From Saccharum officinarum (taxonomy: Eukaryota > Streptophyta > Magnoliopsida > Poales > Poaceae): a DNA stretch of 64,000 nucleotides. Shown in pieces: positions 1 through 10,357 of the stretch. Within the stretch, counting starts at the first letter, position 1. The number at the start of each line of letters is the position of its first letter. Made by a program: the position numbers and the translations under genes. The stretch is taken from the NCBI GenBank assembly GCA_020631735.1, contig CM036158.1:79041447-79105446 (forward strand). The letters run 5' to 3'. A model generated the notes under the pieces. The model was not told where the DNA came from. It was given only the letters and a program-made list of their open reading frames with translations, and searched no databases.

Positions 1-284
1 TCATCATGAGCAATCTCAATATTTTTTACTTGCTCAAAGGTCTTGTCATCTAATGCCTCATGAAGAGCACTAATGGCAATGTCATTGCATTGGAGTTTCT
101 TCTCTTCCACCGGTGTCGGTGCTTCCGGATTAGCAATCTCAAATTTTGTTTCGGTGACCTTCCACACTTCTCTATTGATTGACTTTAGGTGTGCAGTCAT
201 CTTAACCTTCCAATATGCATAATTTGTGCCATCAAAGTGAGGTGCCTTCTTGGTGTTGTTGATGTGCAAGCTTAATTGAGCCAT
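1..284 (-). CDS. Ty1/copia gag polyprotein, N-terminal part (runs off left edge)
   Basis: The minus strand is open from an ATG at 284 to the window edge, about 94 codons with no stop. It begins MAQLSLHINNTKKAP and contains FDGTNYAYWKVKMTAHLKS, the signature of the copia gag N-terminal region (DUF4219/UBN2 type), the structural protein that packages element RNA in virus-like particles. The start lies about 60 bases downstream of the LTR boundary and the primer-binding site, as expected for a copia gag. The rest of the element (protease, integrase, reverse transcriptase) would lie left of the window, so whether it is autonomous cannot be judged. Lineage is uncertain; the near-2-kb LTR would suit a large copia lineage such as SIRE/Maximus. 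Confidence 0.85.
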   Translation of the reverse strand, partial: MAQLSLHINNTKKAPHFDGTNYAYWKVKMTAHLKSINREVWKVTETKFEIANPEAPTPVEEKKLQCNDIAISALHEALDDKTFEQVKNIEIAHD

Positions 285-330
285 TTCTTTTTCACCGTAG
301 GTTGTTAAGCCTCAAATAAACGGTGCCTCG

Positions 331-342
331 GCTCCGATACCA
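331..342 (-). other. Primer-binding site of the copia element
   Basis: On the minus strand TGGTATCGGAGC begins two bases after the LTR end. It matches the usual plant site complementary to initiator methionine tRNA (TGGTATCAGAGC) with one change. It fixes the element orientation as minus and marks the neighbouring LTR as the 5' LTR. Confidence 0.85.
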
Positions 343-344
343 CT

Positions 345-2301
345 TGTAAGGTCCAAATAGGCTAGAAGGGGGGTGAATAGCCTAAATAAAACTTCTACAA
401 GAATTACTTAACCATAAGTTAGTACGAAAGGTGGCGAAGCAAAAGCACTAGCTCTAACTAATTAAGCAAGCCATCTACATAAGTCTAGTACAAGGCTATT
501 CAGTAAACACAACAACAACTAGAAGCTATAAACAAGAAGTAATACGAGAGAAGAGCTTCGAGTGAGTATACCGTCGTGAAGAGATGAGAAATACCAATCA
601 ATTAATCACGCAAGAGAAATCCTCAGGAAGAGAATGACACAAGAATTTATTCCGAGGTTCACTTGCTTCCCGGCAAGCTACTCCCCATTGTGGTGATACA
701 CCCACTTGTCAGTTCGCGAGCTAATCAACTATCAAGAGTCAAGCCCTCGGCGGACGCCGCACAACCGCACACAAGATGGGGATCCTTCAAGCCACGAGCT
801 CCACTAGAGTATCCAATTCATGAACTCCTGCGGGGAAGGATCAAGAACCCCTTATAATACTTGGTGAAGGCTCCAACAATCTCCAATTGTGAGCTCAATC
901 ACCTCCGCTGCTCCAAGCCGTCTACCGTGTCGGGAAACACGAAAGTGTAACAAGAAATCCACAGCAACTCAAAGATCAAGTGCCTCTAGAATGCAACTCT
1001 CAAGCAATGCACTTGAATCTCACTCAATCTCACTCAAGATGTGCAACTATGCAAAGAGATGAGTGGAGGGGTTGTTCTCTAGCTCAAAGTATGTCTCTAG
1101 GTCTCAAAATGTGCAAGAGTTACCCTCAAACCCTGACCAACATCTATTTATAACGAAGGGGTACACAGCTAGCCGTTACGGATGACGCAGTTCAAAACGG
1201 GATGACCAGACGCACCGGTCAGGGTGACCGAACGCGTCCGGTCACTACAGGACAAGCGTGAACAGTGCGCGTCAGAAGTTACCGTTGCTATGACCAGACG
1301 CGCTCTAGCGTATGACCGGACGCGCCCTAGCGTATGACCGGACGTGCCTCACCTAGCGTCCGGTCAGAGTCCAGTAAGCTCCCATCACGACCGGACGCGT
1401 CCGATCGTACATGATCGGACGCGCCCCGCGTCCGATCATCACTCCGCTGCGCTCTGCCCCTCTGGACGCCTGACCGGACGCGCCGGTTCCGTGAAGGACC
1501 GGACGCGCCGGTCACTCACTTTACTTTTGCGCACAGGTGAACTGACCGGACACGCTGGTCAGGCCAGACCAGCGTCCGGTCATTAACCCTAGGTGCGCTG
1601 ACCGAAAGAACTGACCGGACGCGCTGGTCAAGCCGTGACCGCGTCCGGTGCAGCGTCCGGTCACCACAGTGATCTCCGTTCGCCTCCGTTTCTTTTCCTA
1701 CTTTCGGCGCAGTACAAAATAGGCGTTTCACTTCTCCAAAAAGCGCCGAATCCCGCCGAGCAAGCTCGGCGGGAGGGAGAGAAGAACCCAAACCCTTCTC
1801 TACCGCTCAAACTCCACCGCCTTCATAAATGTGCTAACACCACCAAGTGTACACCACCATGTGCATGTGTGTTAGCATTTCACAATCATTTTCCAAGGCG
1901 TTATGTTAGCTCTTTACTAGATCCTAATGCATATGCTCAAGACATTGATCTAGTGGCACTTGATTTCTGAGTTAACCGTGATTGCCCCTCTTGATAGTCG
2001 GCTATGTATCCTAAACCCGGTCAATCACTTCTCTACTCATCTTAGACCATCAAAAGAAAAACCCTATGGTTATACCTTTGCCTTGCGCTCTTAGATCCTT
2101 CTCTTTCACTTGATCATCATATGCATCTCCACCATGATCATCATTTCATGTCCATGCACCATCTCTTTGTGATCTTGTGGCCACCACTCGTTGCCACATA
2201 CACCTTCATCACATGTGTTGCTTATGCCTAACTCAAAATACTTAACACATGACATTAGCAACTTGGTGTCATTAATTACCAAAACCAAACTTGGGCTTTC
2301 A
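345..2301 (-). mobile_element. 5' LTR of a minus-strand copia retrotransposon
   Basis: This 1957-bp LTR reads TGAAAGCCCAAGTTTGG... to ...GGACCTTACA on the minus strand, with TG/CA ends. A second copy with the same ends occurs at 17690-19658 and aligns along its length, with substitutions and small indels. The primer-binding site and gag start follow on the correct side. The middle (about 1195-1680) is GC-rich and packed with repeats of a TGACCGGACGCG-like motif. The flank at 2302 is GATGT; its partner duplication lies outside the window. The open reading frames in this span are incidental. Confidence 0.9.
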
Positions 2302-2852
2302 GATGTTCTTGGAGGAGTTCAAAGAGTTGAAGAAGATGATTTGTTTTAGGAACGTATTGACACAAATAAGCACCCAATGTTTCTCAAATATTATCAAAAA
2401 GAACACATGCATAGTATGATGTTATAACATTAAATAAATTATCGTAGCACCTTAGAAAACATAAAAGAAGTGTCGTTGCTATATTAAAAGTAGTTCATTG
2501 AAACAAACAAACTGTATACAACTAACATAACAAATCCATCTTAGGCAGAGTCCATGTTTTGTCTATCTTGTTCAACAATTTCTTGCATGTTTCATGGTTG
2601 AAAGTAGCTGGATCAACACTCTGATACTCCTGTCCACTACATACACAAAAAAGTGCAAAAAAGAAGAAGAGTTAAATAAAAACTGAGTATAAAAATAGTA
2701 TTTCAAATAGAAAATAACAATTATTGTATCATTATCACGGCCAAAGGGAGAAAAGCAATTTTTTCTAAGCATTTTGTTTTTCTGTTGATAGTCATCTCGT
2801 TTGTTGAGATTGTACTGATAAGTCTATAAGGCTAGTAGGATGTTATGAATTA
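2302..2852. other. Intergenic stretch with a possible exon remnant
   Basis: AT-rich sequence without a convincing gene. On the minus strand, a splice-acceptor-like TATGTAG near 2640 is followed by an open stretch of about 35 codons to about 2540 (SGQEYQSVDPATFNHETCKK...). It could be an isolated exon of a transposon or host gene. I do not recognise it. Confidence 0.25.
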
Positions 2853-3110
2853 GGGCGCGTTTGGTTGGAGACCAAAGCTTGCCATGCCAAAAGTCAGTCA
2901 TGCCACAGTTTCTGCGGCAGCTGTTTGGTTCACTGCCACAGCTATGGCACGCCGAACTTTCTTAGTATCCTGCCCCACATGTCATAGACTCATTTTTGTG
3001 CCAAACCTTGCCACAAGTGTGGCTTCGATTTTGCTCGCCACACTTTCTGTGGCAGCCATAGTTTGCTAAAGGTTAGGCATGACAAGTTTTGGTTGTCAAT
3101 CAAACAGGCC
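2853..3110. mobile_element. Tourist-like MITE
   Basis: A 258-bp element with terminal inverted repeats: left end GGGCGCGTTTGGTTGGAGACC, right end (reverse complement) GGCCTGTTTGATTGACAACC. The inverted similarity continues inward for about 15 bases (CCAAAGCTTGCCATGCC against CCAAAACTTGTCATGCC). Termini of the form GGGC(C/G)TGTTTGGTT are typical of Tourist/PIF-Harbinger MITEs in grasses. A matching TTA duplication is not clear on the right side, so the superfamily is tentative. Confidence 0.6.
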
Positions 3111-3701
3111 AGTCTCCTTAGCTTCTAACTCATCATAACTGACATGAAATCCAACTATATTAACGAAATGTGGCCTTGTAGAAAAGAAAATGTAAAATAA
3201 TTACTACAATCGGTGTAGAATAAACATGTGCTGTATAACAGAACAGGCAAAATCTACTCCAACAGGTATCAACGAAGGATTAATTAAAAACAGACATATG
3301 CTATATTTCAGGTGCTGAAATATAGCATTTGTTCATGCGACAGCTAACATCCATAAGATCTCTATCCAATGGTACAAATCTATTAGCACAAATCATAATA
3401 AAATAAATTATAAACTTTTTCTATGGAAAGACAAAGATAAAACTGTTCTGAACTGTAGGAAATGTGTTTAAAAAAAAGCAGTTTCAACAGTTAAGCAAAG
3501 ATAAGTAGATAACAACACCCTTTGCGGTGGCGGGTCTAGGCTGAGGTGAGACAATCGGGCCAAACCAAATGAAACAGGCCTTGTGCTCAAAGTTCGATGG
3601 GCTCCAAAGCAAAGAATGGATCAACATGGCATAACGAAATGGAGGAACCCTAGGCCCGCCAAACACACGCAGAGAAAACTGAGCCAGAGAGGTGCAGATC
3701 G
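3111..3701 (+). promoter_or_regulatory. Upstream region and 5' UTR of the bL35m gene
   Basis: AT-rich to about 3520, then GC-rich toward the ATG at 3702. The GC-rich part probably holds the transcription start and 5' UTR. I see no clear TATA box. It also contains short minus-strand open frames that I regard as chance. Confidence 0.3.
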
Positions 3702-5148
3702 ATGCGGCGGTGGTGGTGCGCCGCCGCCGGCCTCGGCCGCCGCCTCCTTTCGTCCTCCACCTCCGCCGTCGCCTCCCATGCCCGCCCGCTGCCGCCACCC
3801 CTGATACCCAAATCTCCCTCCTTTACCGTCCCTTTCTCCTTGTCCTGTCGCAGGCACCACTCTCTCCAGGGGTTCTTTCACCCGGCCATCGCTTCTTCCT
3901 TCTGCCCTCCGGTGAGCTTTCGTATCGTCTCATCTCATTTGGTTTGATTTTCTACTGCCTTATAATGCTGATTGCCTGCGTGGACGGTGTCGCGCAGCAG
4001 TCGGCGCATCAACAGCAGGTGCGGCACTACGCCAAGGAGAGATCGCGCGCGCCGCTCACGCCCACCAAATCCAAAGTCAAGAAATACAAGATCAAGGCCC
4101 CCTCGTAAGTCGTAATCGCCCCATTCTTTTCCCTTGTGCCCTTCTTACCTTCTCGGCGGGCACCTCAGGCAGCTGATTTTATGCTTTTATTGCTAGGTCC
4201 ATGAAGTTTAGATTCAGAACCATGAAAGACGGACAGGTCCGCAGGTGGAGGGCCGGCAAGCGCCACAATGCACACCTCAAGGTACATTTTCAGACTAATT
4301 TAGTGACCATGTTTTTCTTTACCAATGACAGCAATGCTACTAGCTTGAGGTATTGACTGGTATGGATTGCCATGCACTGTGAACCACACCAAACTGAACA
4401 CTGCGTTCAGCAATCCTTATAATTTGCACCATGAAACTAAATTGACTTGTCTTTACAGTTCACTAAAGTAGGAGTGAGTGGCACAGATTTTCAAATCTAG
4501 CATATCGAGTGCCTTGATAATTGTATTGGCAGGAATGGTTTTCATTTACTGTACTATGTAGTTAAACAAAACATAAGATAAAAAAAAGTTAACAAAACAT
4601 GCTTTCGAATAGGTATTCTGTACAGCATGATTGGAAAATACCTGTATTTGATGGAATCATGGAATATATATTTACTAGTTTCTCCTATTATGTGATATAG
4701 TGTAATTGATTTCCAGCACAAATCAAGTTGAGCACTTCATAAAATATCTTTTCCTTGCCCTGCAACTTGAAGCAGCAACTTGTCAAATTGTTAACAAAGT
4801 ATACTGAATCTACTTAGGCTGCTTTTTCTGTTGTAGACCTGTAAAGTAGAAGCATACTTATTTCTGGTCTATTTTGATTCTTCTTCGCAATTGTGAAAAC
4901 TGTCAGAACTCATTCACGACGTCTTGATGCATCCATGTAGGACACGCTCTCGTCTTATACTAATAGTTGGCATTGCTCATAATTGCATTCACCACTAATG
5001 TATTTATACACGATAAAGTTGGTTGAACATGTTCAATTTGTGAATTGTGGTGTTACAGTCTAAGGAGGCCAAACGAAGACTTCGGAAACCTGCTTTGGTG
5101 CATTTGGCCTATGCAAAAGTTATAAAGAAGCTCAACTTCTGTGGGTAG
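3702..5148 (+). CDS. Mitochondrial 50S ribosomal protein L35 (bL35m), four exons
   Basis: Component of the large subunit of the mitochondrial ribosome, encoded in the nucleus. Splicing joins 3702-3911, 3998-4104, 4197-4281 and 5059-5148. All introns are GT-AG and phases agree, giving 163 residues ending in TAG. Residues 1-70 (MRRWWCAAAGLGRRLLSSS...) are rich in Arg/Ser/Ala with no acidic residues, a mitochondrial presequence. Exon 2 gives RHYAKERSRAPLTPTKSKVKK. Exons 3-4 carry the L35 core: KFRFRTMKDGQVRRWRAGKR, HNAHLKSKEAKRRLRKP and the C-terminal AYAKVIKKLNFCG. The KRHNAHLKSK block is the family signature. The RHYAKER...PLTP linker suits the plant mitochondrial rather than the plastid L35. 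The third intron is 777 bp. The ATG at 3702 is chosen because it gives the presequence in frame with the spliced core; an ATG at 3692 is in a different frame. Confidence 0.92.
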
Positions 5149-5970
5149 GAAATGAAGAAAGCATAGCAGAGTTTGGCATGGAAAACTAGTTAACTGATAC
5201 TGACTGCCAACCGCTGCATCACGATTGTAAACGCTGGAGTCTCCTTGGACTAAATACTTGCTTTTGTCATATGATGCATTGTATTCAGATGCTGTGCTCT
5301 CATTATCTCATCTCTTCAGACACTGATGAGAAGCTGTTTGTTTTCTGCAAATAAGCTGATATAAATTTACACTGCATTCTGTTATGCACACAATCTGAGA
5401 GAAACTCATCATCAGAGTAGTTTCGAAATAGCTGCCAGCAAATAAAAAGTTCTGCAGCATACAGTGGCTATAATTTTTTGTTGTAGTTTTGCTACTTTTC
5501 TGAAGCTGTGCCCAATAAAGGTTGTTACTATGGTTGTGTTGCTGACTTAGTTTTGCAGTGATGTTACTGCAGCCCTTTTGGTATGGAGCCTTCTGGTGGG
5601 ATATGAATGTTATTTCTGGAGATGGAATTGGTGTGGAAGACTATCTAAAGAGGGACTAATGCATTCCTTTTTTTTTTTTAATCTTGGACTAATGCATTCT
5701 GTGGAGATGGAAGTGACAGATTGAGTTTATGAATTTGCAAATTAATATGTTTAGCCATCCTAGACAAGTCAATTTGAGAGTGTTTCTTCAGCTCCAGTAG
5801 CTTTGATTTTGCACACATATCTAACAATCATCCACAGTAGAAGAAATCTGACTACGGCGGCCTTTTCCCCAGGTCAGGGATCCTGCAAAATAAATGCTAC
5901 CTGTAGAGTGAAATACGCAGTACTAGGTGCTGCATACTCAAGAGACTAATGAAACTGTCAACGTAGCGGA
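5149..5970. other. 3' UTR and downstream region of bL35m
   Basis: The first few hundred bases after the TAG are probably 3' UTR (A/T-rich, several AATAAA-like sequences such as AATAAA near 5443 and 5514). A T10 run lies near 5665. No coding sequence is seen. Confidence 0.3.
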
Positions 5971-6460
5971 CTAGATTTAGCAAGTTAGAACTTAGCGGTC
6001 GCTATTGAGTTAGCGGGCTGCAATAGCACTCCGCAATTCTTTATAGCGGCCGCAATAGCATGGCATGCAACAAGGAAATAACTCTAGTTCACTTAAGATA
6101 CACAGGTTTATGTGACCATGACAATGTTACTTTTAACAATGATAACGAATGATGGTCTTATAAATTATTTATGGCTCTTTTAATCTATTTATTTATAAAT
6201 TATGATATACGGTAACTTATATAAGTTGTGGAACACTATGATTTTTTTTTCTTAATTTAAATATGTGAGACATCAATTCTTTGAGTTGTGTATAGTTAGA
6301 TGTCTACTTATACTCATTATTCATGATATATACGCTTAAATTTATATGTAATTATCATATGCTATTATTGGAACTTAGCGACCGCAATAGCGGCCGCTAT
6401 CCGCTATCTGCTACCTCGACACCAATCCGCTACCTGCTATACGCTATTTAGTATCTTGGG
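5971..6460. repeat. Inverted-repeat element rich in AGCGGCCGCTAT motifs
   Basis: About 490 bp with GC-rich arms and an AT-rich centre. The left arm has GAACTTAGCGGTCGCTATTG and TATAGCGGCCGCAATAGC; the right arm has GAACTTAGCGACCGCAATAG, CGGCCGCTATCCGCTAT and further CGCTAT repeats. The arms can pair with each other and each contains short palindromes. This resembles a non-autonomous fold-back/MITE element. I could not define a target duplication, so the limits are approximate. Confidence 0.45.
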
Positions 6461-7593
6461 CTCAGAAGACAACACCATGATTCAGGAGCAGCCCAGATTG
6501 GTGATAGGTTATCCATGTCGAGCACCTCCTTGATCAGCTGGTGAATTGGTGATGGTCACTGGTCGTGACGAACTGATGATGGAGCCCGGCGTAGCAACGT
6601 CGCCTTGTCGGCGAGACAACAACATTGGTGTGTGATGGTGGGGCGGGCATTAGACCAGGATTTTACTGATGATGGTGATGGCTCTCGGTGAGTGTTCACT
6701 TTGTTCAGTAAAGTTGTTTACAGACAATTAACACGGTTAAAAACATTTTAAATAATGCACTTAAACAATAGCTAAGTGTAGACTATTGTGACATGTGTTT
6801 TGTCAATATAAGAAATGAGTGTCTTCCTCAATTATAATATGCAATGGCATTTATTCATGTGAGAGCTATATATTTAAGATCTAATTGTTTTTTGTAAGTA
6901 TGTTGCTATGTGTATATGTATGACTAATTCTTTATTGCCCTATGTATAATTGTGCAACTCTGTGTATGACTCAACTTGCACTTGGGGGAAAAAAAAGGTA
7001 GCGTGAAACTATAGTATATTTATAGTTCTGTATGCATGTTTACTGTTAAAGTGTAAAACGTTTAAACCATACAATACAATCAATATAAACCATAAACGGA
7101 TGGTTGCTAACCGTTTAGAGTTCAGAATCTAGCGTCTAGCATATCAACGCAACTTGGTCAAGCTGCGCTGGTCAAGCTGGCGAGCGTGTTGCACTGCAGG
7201 GCCCAAGGGTGGTTGTGGTAAGGTGTAGTTCTATATAGAGATGAAATCGAATCAGACAATGCCTCTCATATCCTAATATGTTTTTATTTGCCAGAATCGC
7301 ATCGGAGCAGATAATGCCTCCCATATCCTAATTTGCTCTTCTTTGTCGGATTCACATTGGAGCAGATAATACACGGATGCGAATGCAGATTTTTTCGGAT
7401 GTCAGAAATGGTATAAAGATAGAGCGAAATCGGATCAGAGACAAAATTGAATAGTCAAGTAATATGTGCATACATAGAAAATTATATATTTCTCAAAAAT
7501 TAATTTTAAAGAGCCACGATAGACGATAATTTCTCATTGACACTTTATTAGTAATGTATCGACACAAATGTTAATTTATTAGCAATAAGTAAT
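6461..7593. other. Intergenic DNA with a short direct repeat
   Basis: No gene recognised. Two diverged direct copies of a unit containing AATGCCTC(T/C)CATATCCTAAT occur near 7258-7280 and 7313-7335. Similar CGGAT/ATCC-rich sequence reappears at 9090-9330 on the other side of the Mutator-like element, so the two flanks may be halves of one older element. AT-rich elsewhere. Confidence 0.3.
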
Positions 7594-7739
7594 CGGACTT
7601 GCTAACGCCTGGACGTCCGATCCGGGTGCTAGCGTTCGAACGGTGCCCGCAGGGAGCGAGCGAGCACCTAGCGCGTCGGGCTCATGCCACCCTGAACGTC
7701 GCCCACACCACCAGCCGCTTCCTACGTGAGTCTCATGTG

Positions 7740-8295
7740 CAACACCCGATCTACTTTTGAAACATCCAGATGCAACAGTTGCAACATACTCCCTCTATCC
7801 CATTTTAATAGTCGTTCTGGCATTGCAGTAAGTGTCTACATTCACTTTCACGCAACGTCTAGGTCCAAAGAATCTTCTCTGCTCTAGGTTGAAAGCTAAA
7901 ACGACTATTAAAACGGGACAGGGAGAGTACAAAAGAAGACAAATGAAACATTTGAAACAAGTGTCTAAAACACTTGCGAAAACGCCTGAAAAATATTCGA
8001 AAACAATTGCAAACATATGCAATATCCAGATGAAACACTTGCAAACATGCGTATGAAACACCTAAAACACTTAAAACATATGCTTGCAACATGCATATAT
8101 ATGCAACATTCAGATCTACTTTTGCAATATCAAGATAAAACACTTGCAACATACGTCTGGAACAGATGAAACATTTGGAACATACACTTGAAGCATACGT
8201 GTATAGCCATTACAACATTTGCAACATTGATATACAACACTTGCAACATACCTCTGAAACATCTAAAACACTTGAAACACTCTTACAACATGCTG
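7740..8295. repeat. Degenerate tandem words (GAAACAnnnAAAACACTTGCAACA) inside the Mutator-like element
   Basis: The sequence either side of the nested MITE is dominated by irregular repetitions of AAACACTTGCAACATA, ACATTTGAAACA and related words, with a 10-30 base spacing. It creates open frames on both strands that are low-complexity and not coding. Confidence 0.6.
7789..7927. mobile_element. Stowaway MITE (Tc1/mariner)
   Basis: A 139-bp element with left end CTCCCTCTATCCCATTTTAA and right end (reverse complement) CTCTCCCTGTCCCGTTTTAA; both continue TAGTCGTT. It is flanked on each side by TA (7787-7788 and 7928-7929), the Stowaway duplication. It interrupts the repeat tract of the Mutator-like element and so inserted later. 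Confidence 0.88.
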
Positions 8296-8954
8296 TTTTC
8301 ATTCTTCTTCTTCCGTACGACGCAACACAAAATGGGGGAATGTCCGATTCCTAAAATCTGCATCCTGGACACCGTCATCGTAGTCGATGTTGGGGGGAGT
8401 AACCTCTACTGGGGGAGTCGCCCCTACCTGATCTTGTACGCATCACTGCTGGAGATCGCCGCCGAGGGAGGCAGTGGACCAAGTGCCATGGAGAGAGAGG
8501 GGGGGGGGGGAAGGCCGATTGGTCGCCGCTCCTAGCGTGAGCTGCCGCTAGAGAGGGACAGAAGCGAGCGAGGGCACGATGCAGAATGGAAACCACACAC
8601 ATCAATCGGTGAGCATGGTGGAGAGGGAAGAAGTCATGCGGCGGCGCTCAAGTGTGGTGGGGAGGAAGGATGAAGGCACACGGGCGGCTAAGCGCAGCGA
8701 AGAACGCCGCGCTGGAGGGGTCGCCGTGGACCATGCAGCGGTGGCCAGAAGTTGACGAGTGGATACTATGGTTTGGTCTTGTTTTTTTTTTGGAGTGGAT
8801 TGGCTGAACACTTCCCAGTTTTTTTAGGAAAGGAACTATTCTCAATTAAGCGAGTGCAATGCAGTGTTGGGCCGTTTACGTTGGTTTAGGTTGACATCGC
8901 GGCCTACTAATGGAGGCGATCGAACGCCGAGCCTAAGCATTTCCGATAAGTAAT

Positions 8955-10357
8955 AATAGACAAGTTCTCAATTCAAAAGTTCAAACCATAAAAACAAACC
9001 CCTCACAAAATAAGAGTTCTCAACTAACAAGCGTTTGAATCCTGAATTCATCTAGTTATTAGCCTAGGGATAGCAATTATCGGATATCCTATTTTAAACA
9101 TCGCTACACAGATTTGCATATCCATCGGATTACGCCCTGTTCACTTGAACTTATCAGTCATGGTACAGTTTTTTTTCTCTCACAAAAAACAGCATCAGCC
9201 GACTTATCAGCCGGCCATGGGTCAATTCCATATCCTACTTCGCATCCGTACATAATTAGATTCGGATTTATCCGGATCTCGCATGGATATTAAAAGCGCA
9301 TGGATATTAAAAGTTTTTCTCCGTATCTTCAAAATTCGGATTAGGATCAGAGCGGAGAATTATCCACACACTTTCATCCCCAGTCATGTAGCCGTGTATG
9401 TGATGACGAGCATGCCCTCCACCTGTCCGAGGGCACCACCACCTCACCGCTCCTGCTCGGCCGCTCGCCCACCACCGGTGTGGCCATCAGCGCGGGCATG
9501 AACACCACCTTCGGGCGTTTGGCTCTTCCTATGACACCATAGGACACGATAAGCTTATATGTCATGCAATCTCTTCTTATGACACCGTACCATGCACGTG
9601 CAATTATGTTAATGCAAAGTATATAATAAACTAAAATGATCATGCAAAGTACTAATAATATGATACAGGTTCTTTCAAAAAAAAAATGATACAGACCTTC
9701 ACACTATTGCCGGGGCATGAGGCTGAGGAGCCATAGCCAGGCCGCTTGTCCAGTATGGGACCTCATCTTCCCTCTGGACGAAGCTGGAAGCGCACAGCTG
9801 TGGCTGAGGACCGGATATGGGTTTAGCGTTGAGGAATTGGTAGCCCCCCTTTGCCTCAGGATGTGTTGTGGACACAAGGCAGCATGATCTCAAGCACCTA
9901 TGCATCATGGATACTGATACTATCGGTGTCAAGCGCAGCCACTATTGCTTTCCAGCATGAGCCGCATGCCACCATTGCCGTGCACCAGCTGCCGCTGCAA
10001 CTGCAGATCGTGTCACCGAAGTACAATCGGCCTTACAGCAGCAGCAGCTCCTCTTCCTCTGACAGATGATGGGGGCACCATGAGTCCATGACCCATGGGC
10101 GCAGACGGTTGGGGCAGGAGTGGCTGGCAGTTGATGGTGGTGAGGCCCGGACGACGTCCGAGAGGTCGCCTTGGTTAGCGGGCGACAGCCAAAAGAAGTT
10201 GCACATGATACTGCTACAATATTATGGATCAATCACAATCCTAATTCAGGAATCAATACATTGCTAAAAGAAATTGAAGGAGGCGAAAGAGTTACCCAGA
10301 AGAACTAGTAGAGAAATTGACAAGCAGGGATCGATTCGTAATTGTTGTATGACTATC
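8955..10357. other. Intergenic DNA between the Mutator-like element and the PPR gene
   Basis: 8955-9330 is AT-rich with CGGAT words and two direct copies of GCATGGATATTAAAAG at about 9281-9313. 9690-10230 is GC-rich with CAG/CTG-rich runs (for example GCAGCAGCAGCTCCTC near 10035) and short open frames on both strands, none of which I recognise. It may contain the PPR gene 3' UTR or an old gene remnant. Confidence 0.3.
9134..9215. mobile_element. Small MITE remnant (GCCCTGTTCACTTG type)
   Basis: GCCCTGTTCACTTGAACTTA at the left, then TTTTTTCTCTCACAAAAAACAGC and ACTTATCAGCCGGCC, resembles a very common short grass MITE with TIRs GCCCTGTTCGCTTG...CAAGCGAACAGGGC. The right terminal repeat is missing, so this is a truncated copy. 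Confidence 0.5.

Larger units (their letters stand above)
7594..8945. mobile_element. Non-autonomous Mutator-like element with a 9-bp target duplication
   Basis: The perfect 9-bp repeat ATAAGTAAT flanks the element (7585-7593 and 8946-8954). The left end is CGGACTTGCTAACGCCTGG; the right end reverse complement is CGGAAATGCTTAGGCTCGG, and both continue to a shared TCCGATC/TTCGATC. A 9-bp duplication is diagnostic of the Mutator superfamily. The 1352-bp interior encodes no transposase. It holds a repeat tract of GAAACA/TGCAACA words, a nested Stowaway MITE, and a GC-rich part at about 8370-8760 that could be captured gene sequence. The GC-rich part contains a run of 12 G near 8505. Confidence 0.8.

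Noticed and set aside
7832..8535. Open frames rich in KHLKHL/TCNI words
   Set aside because: They arise from the low-complexity repeat tract of the Mutator-like element.
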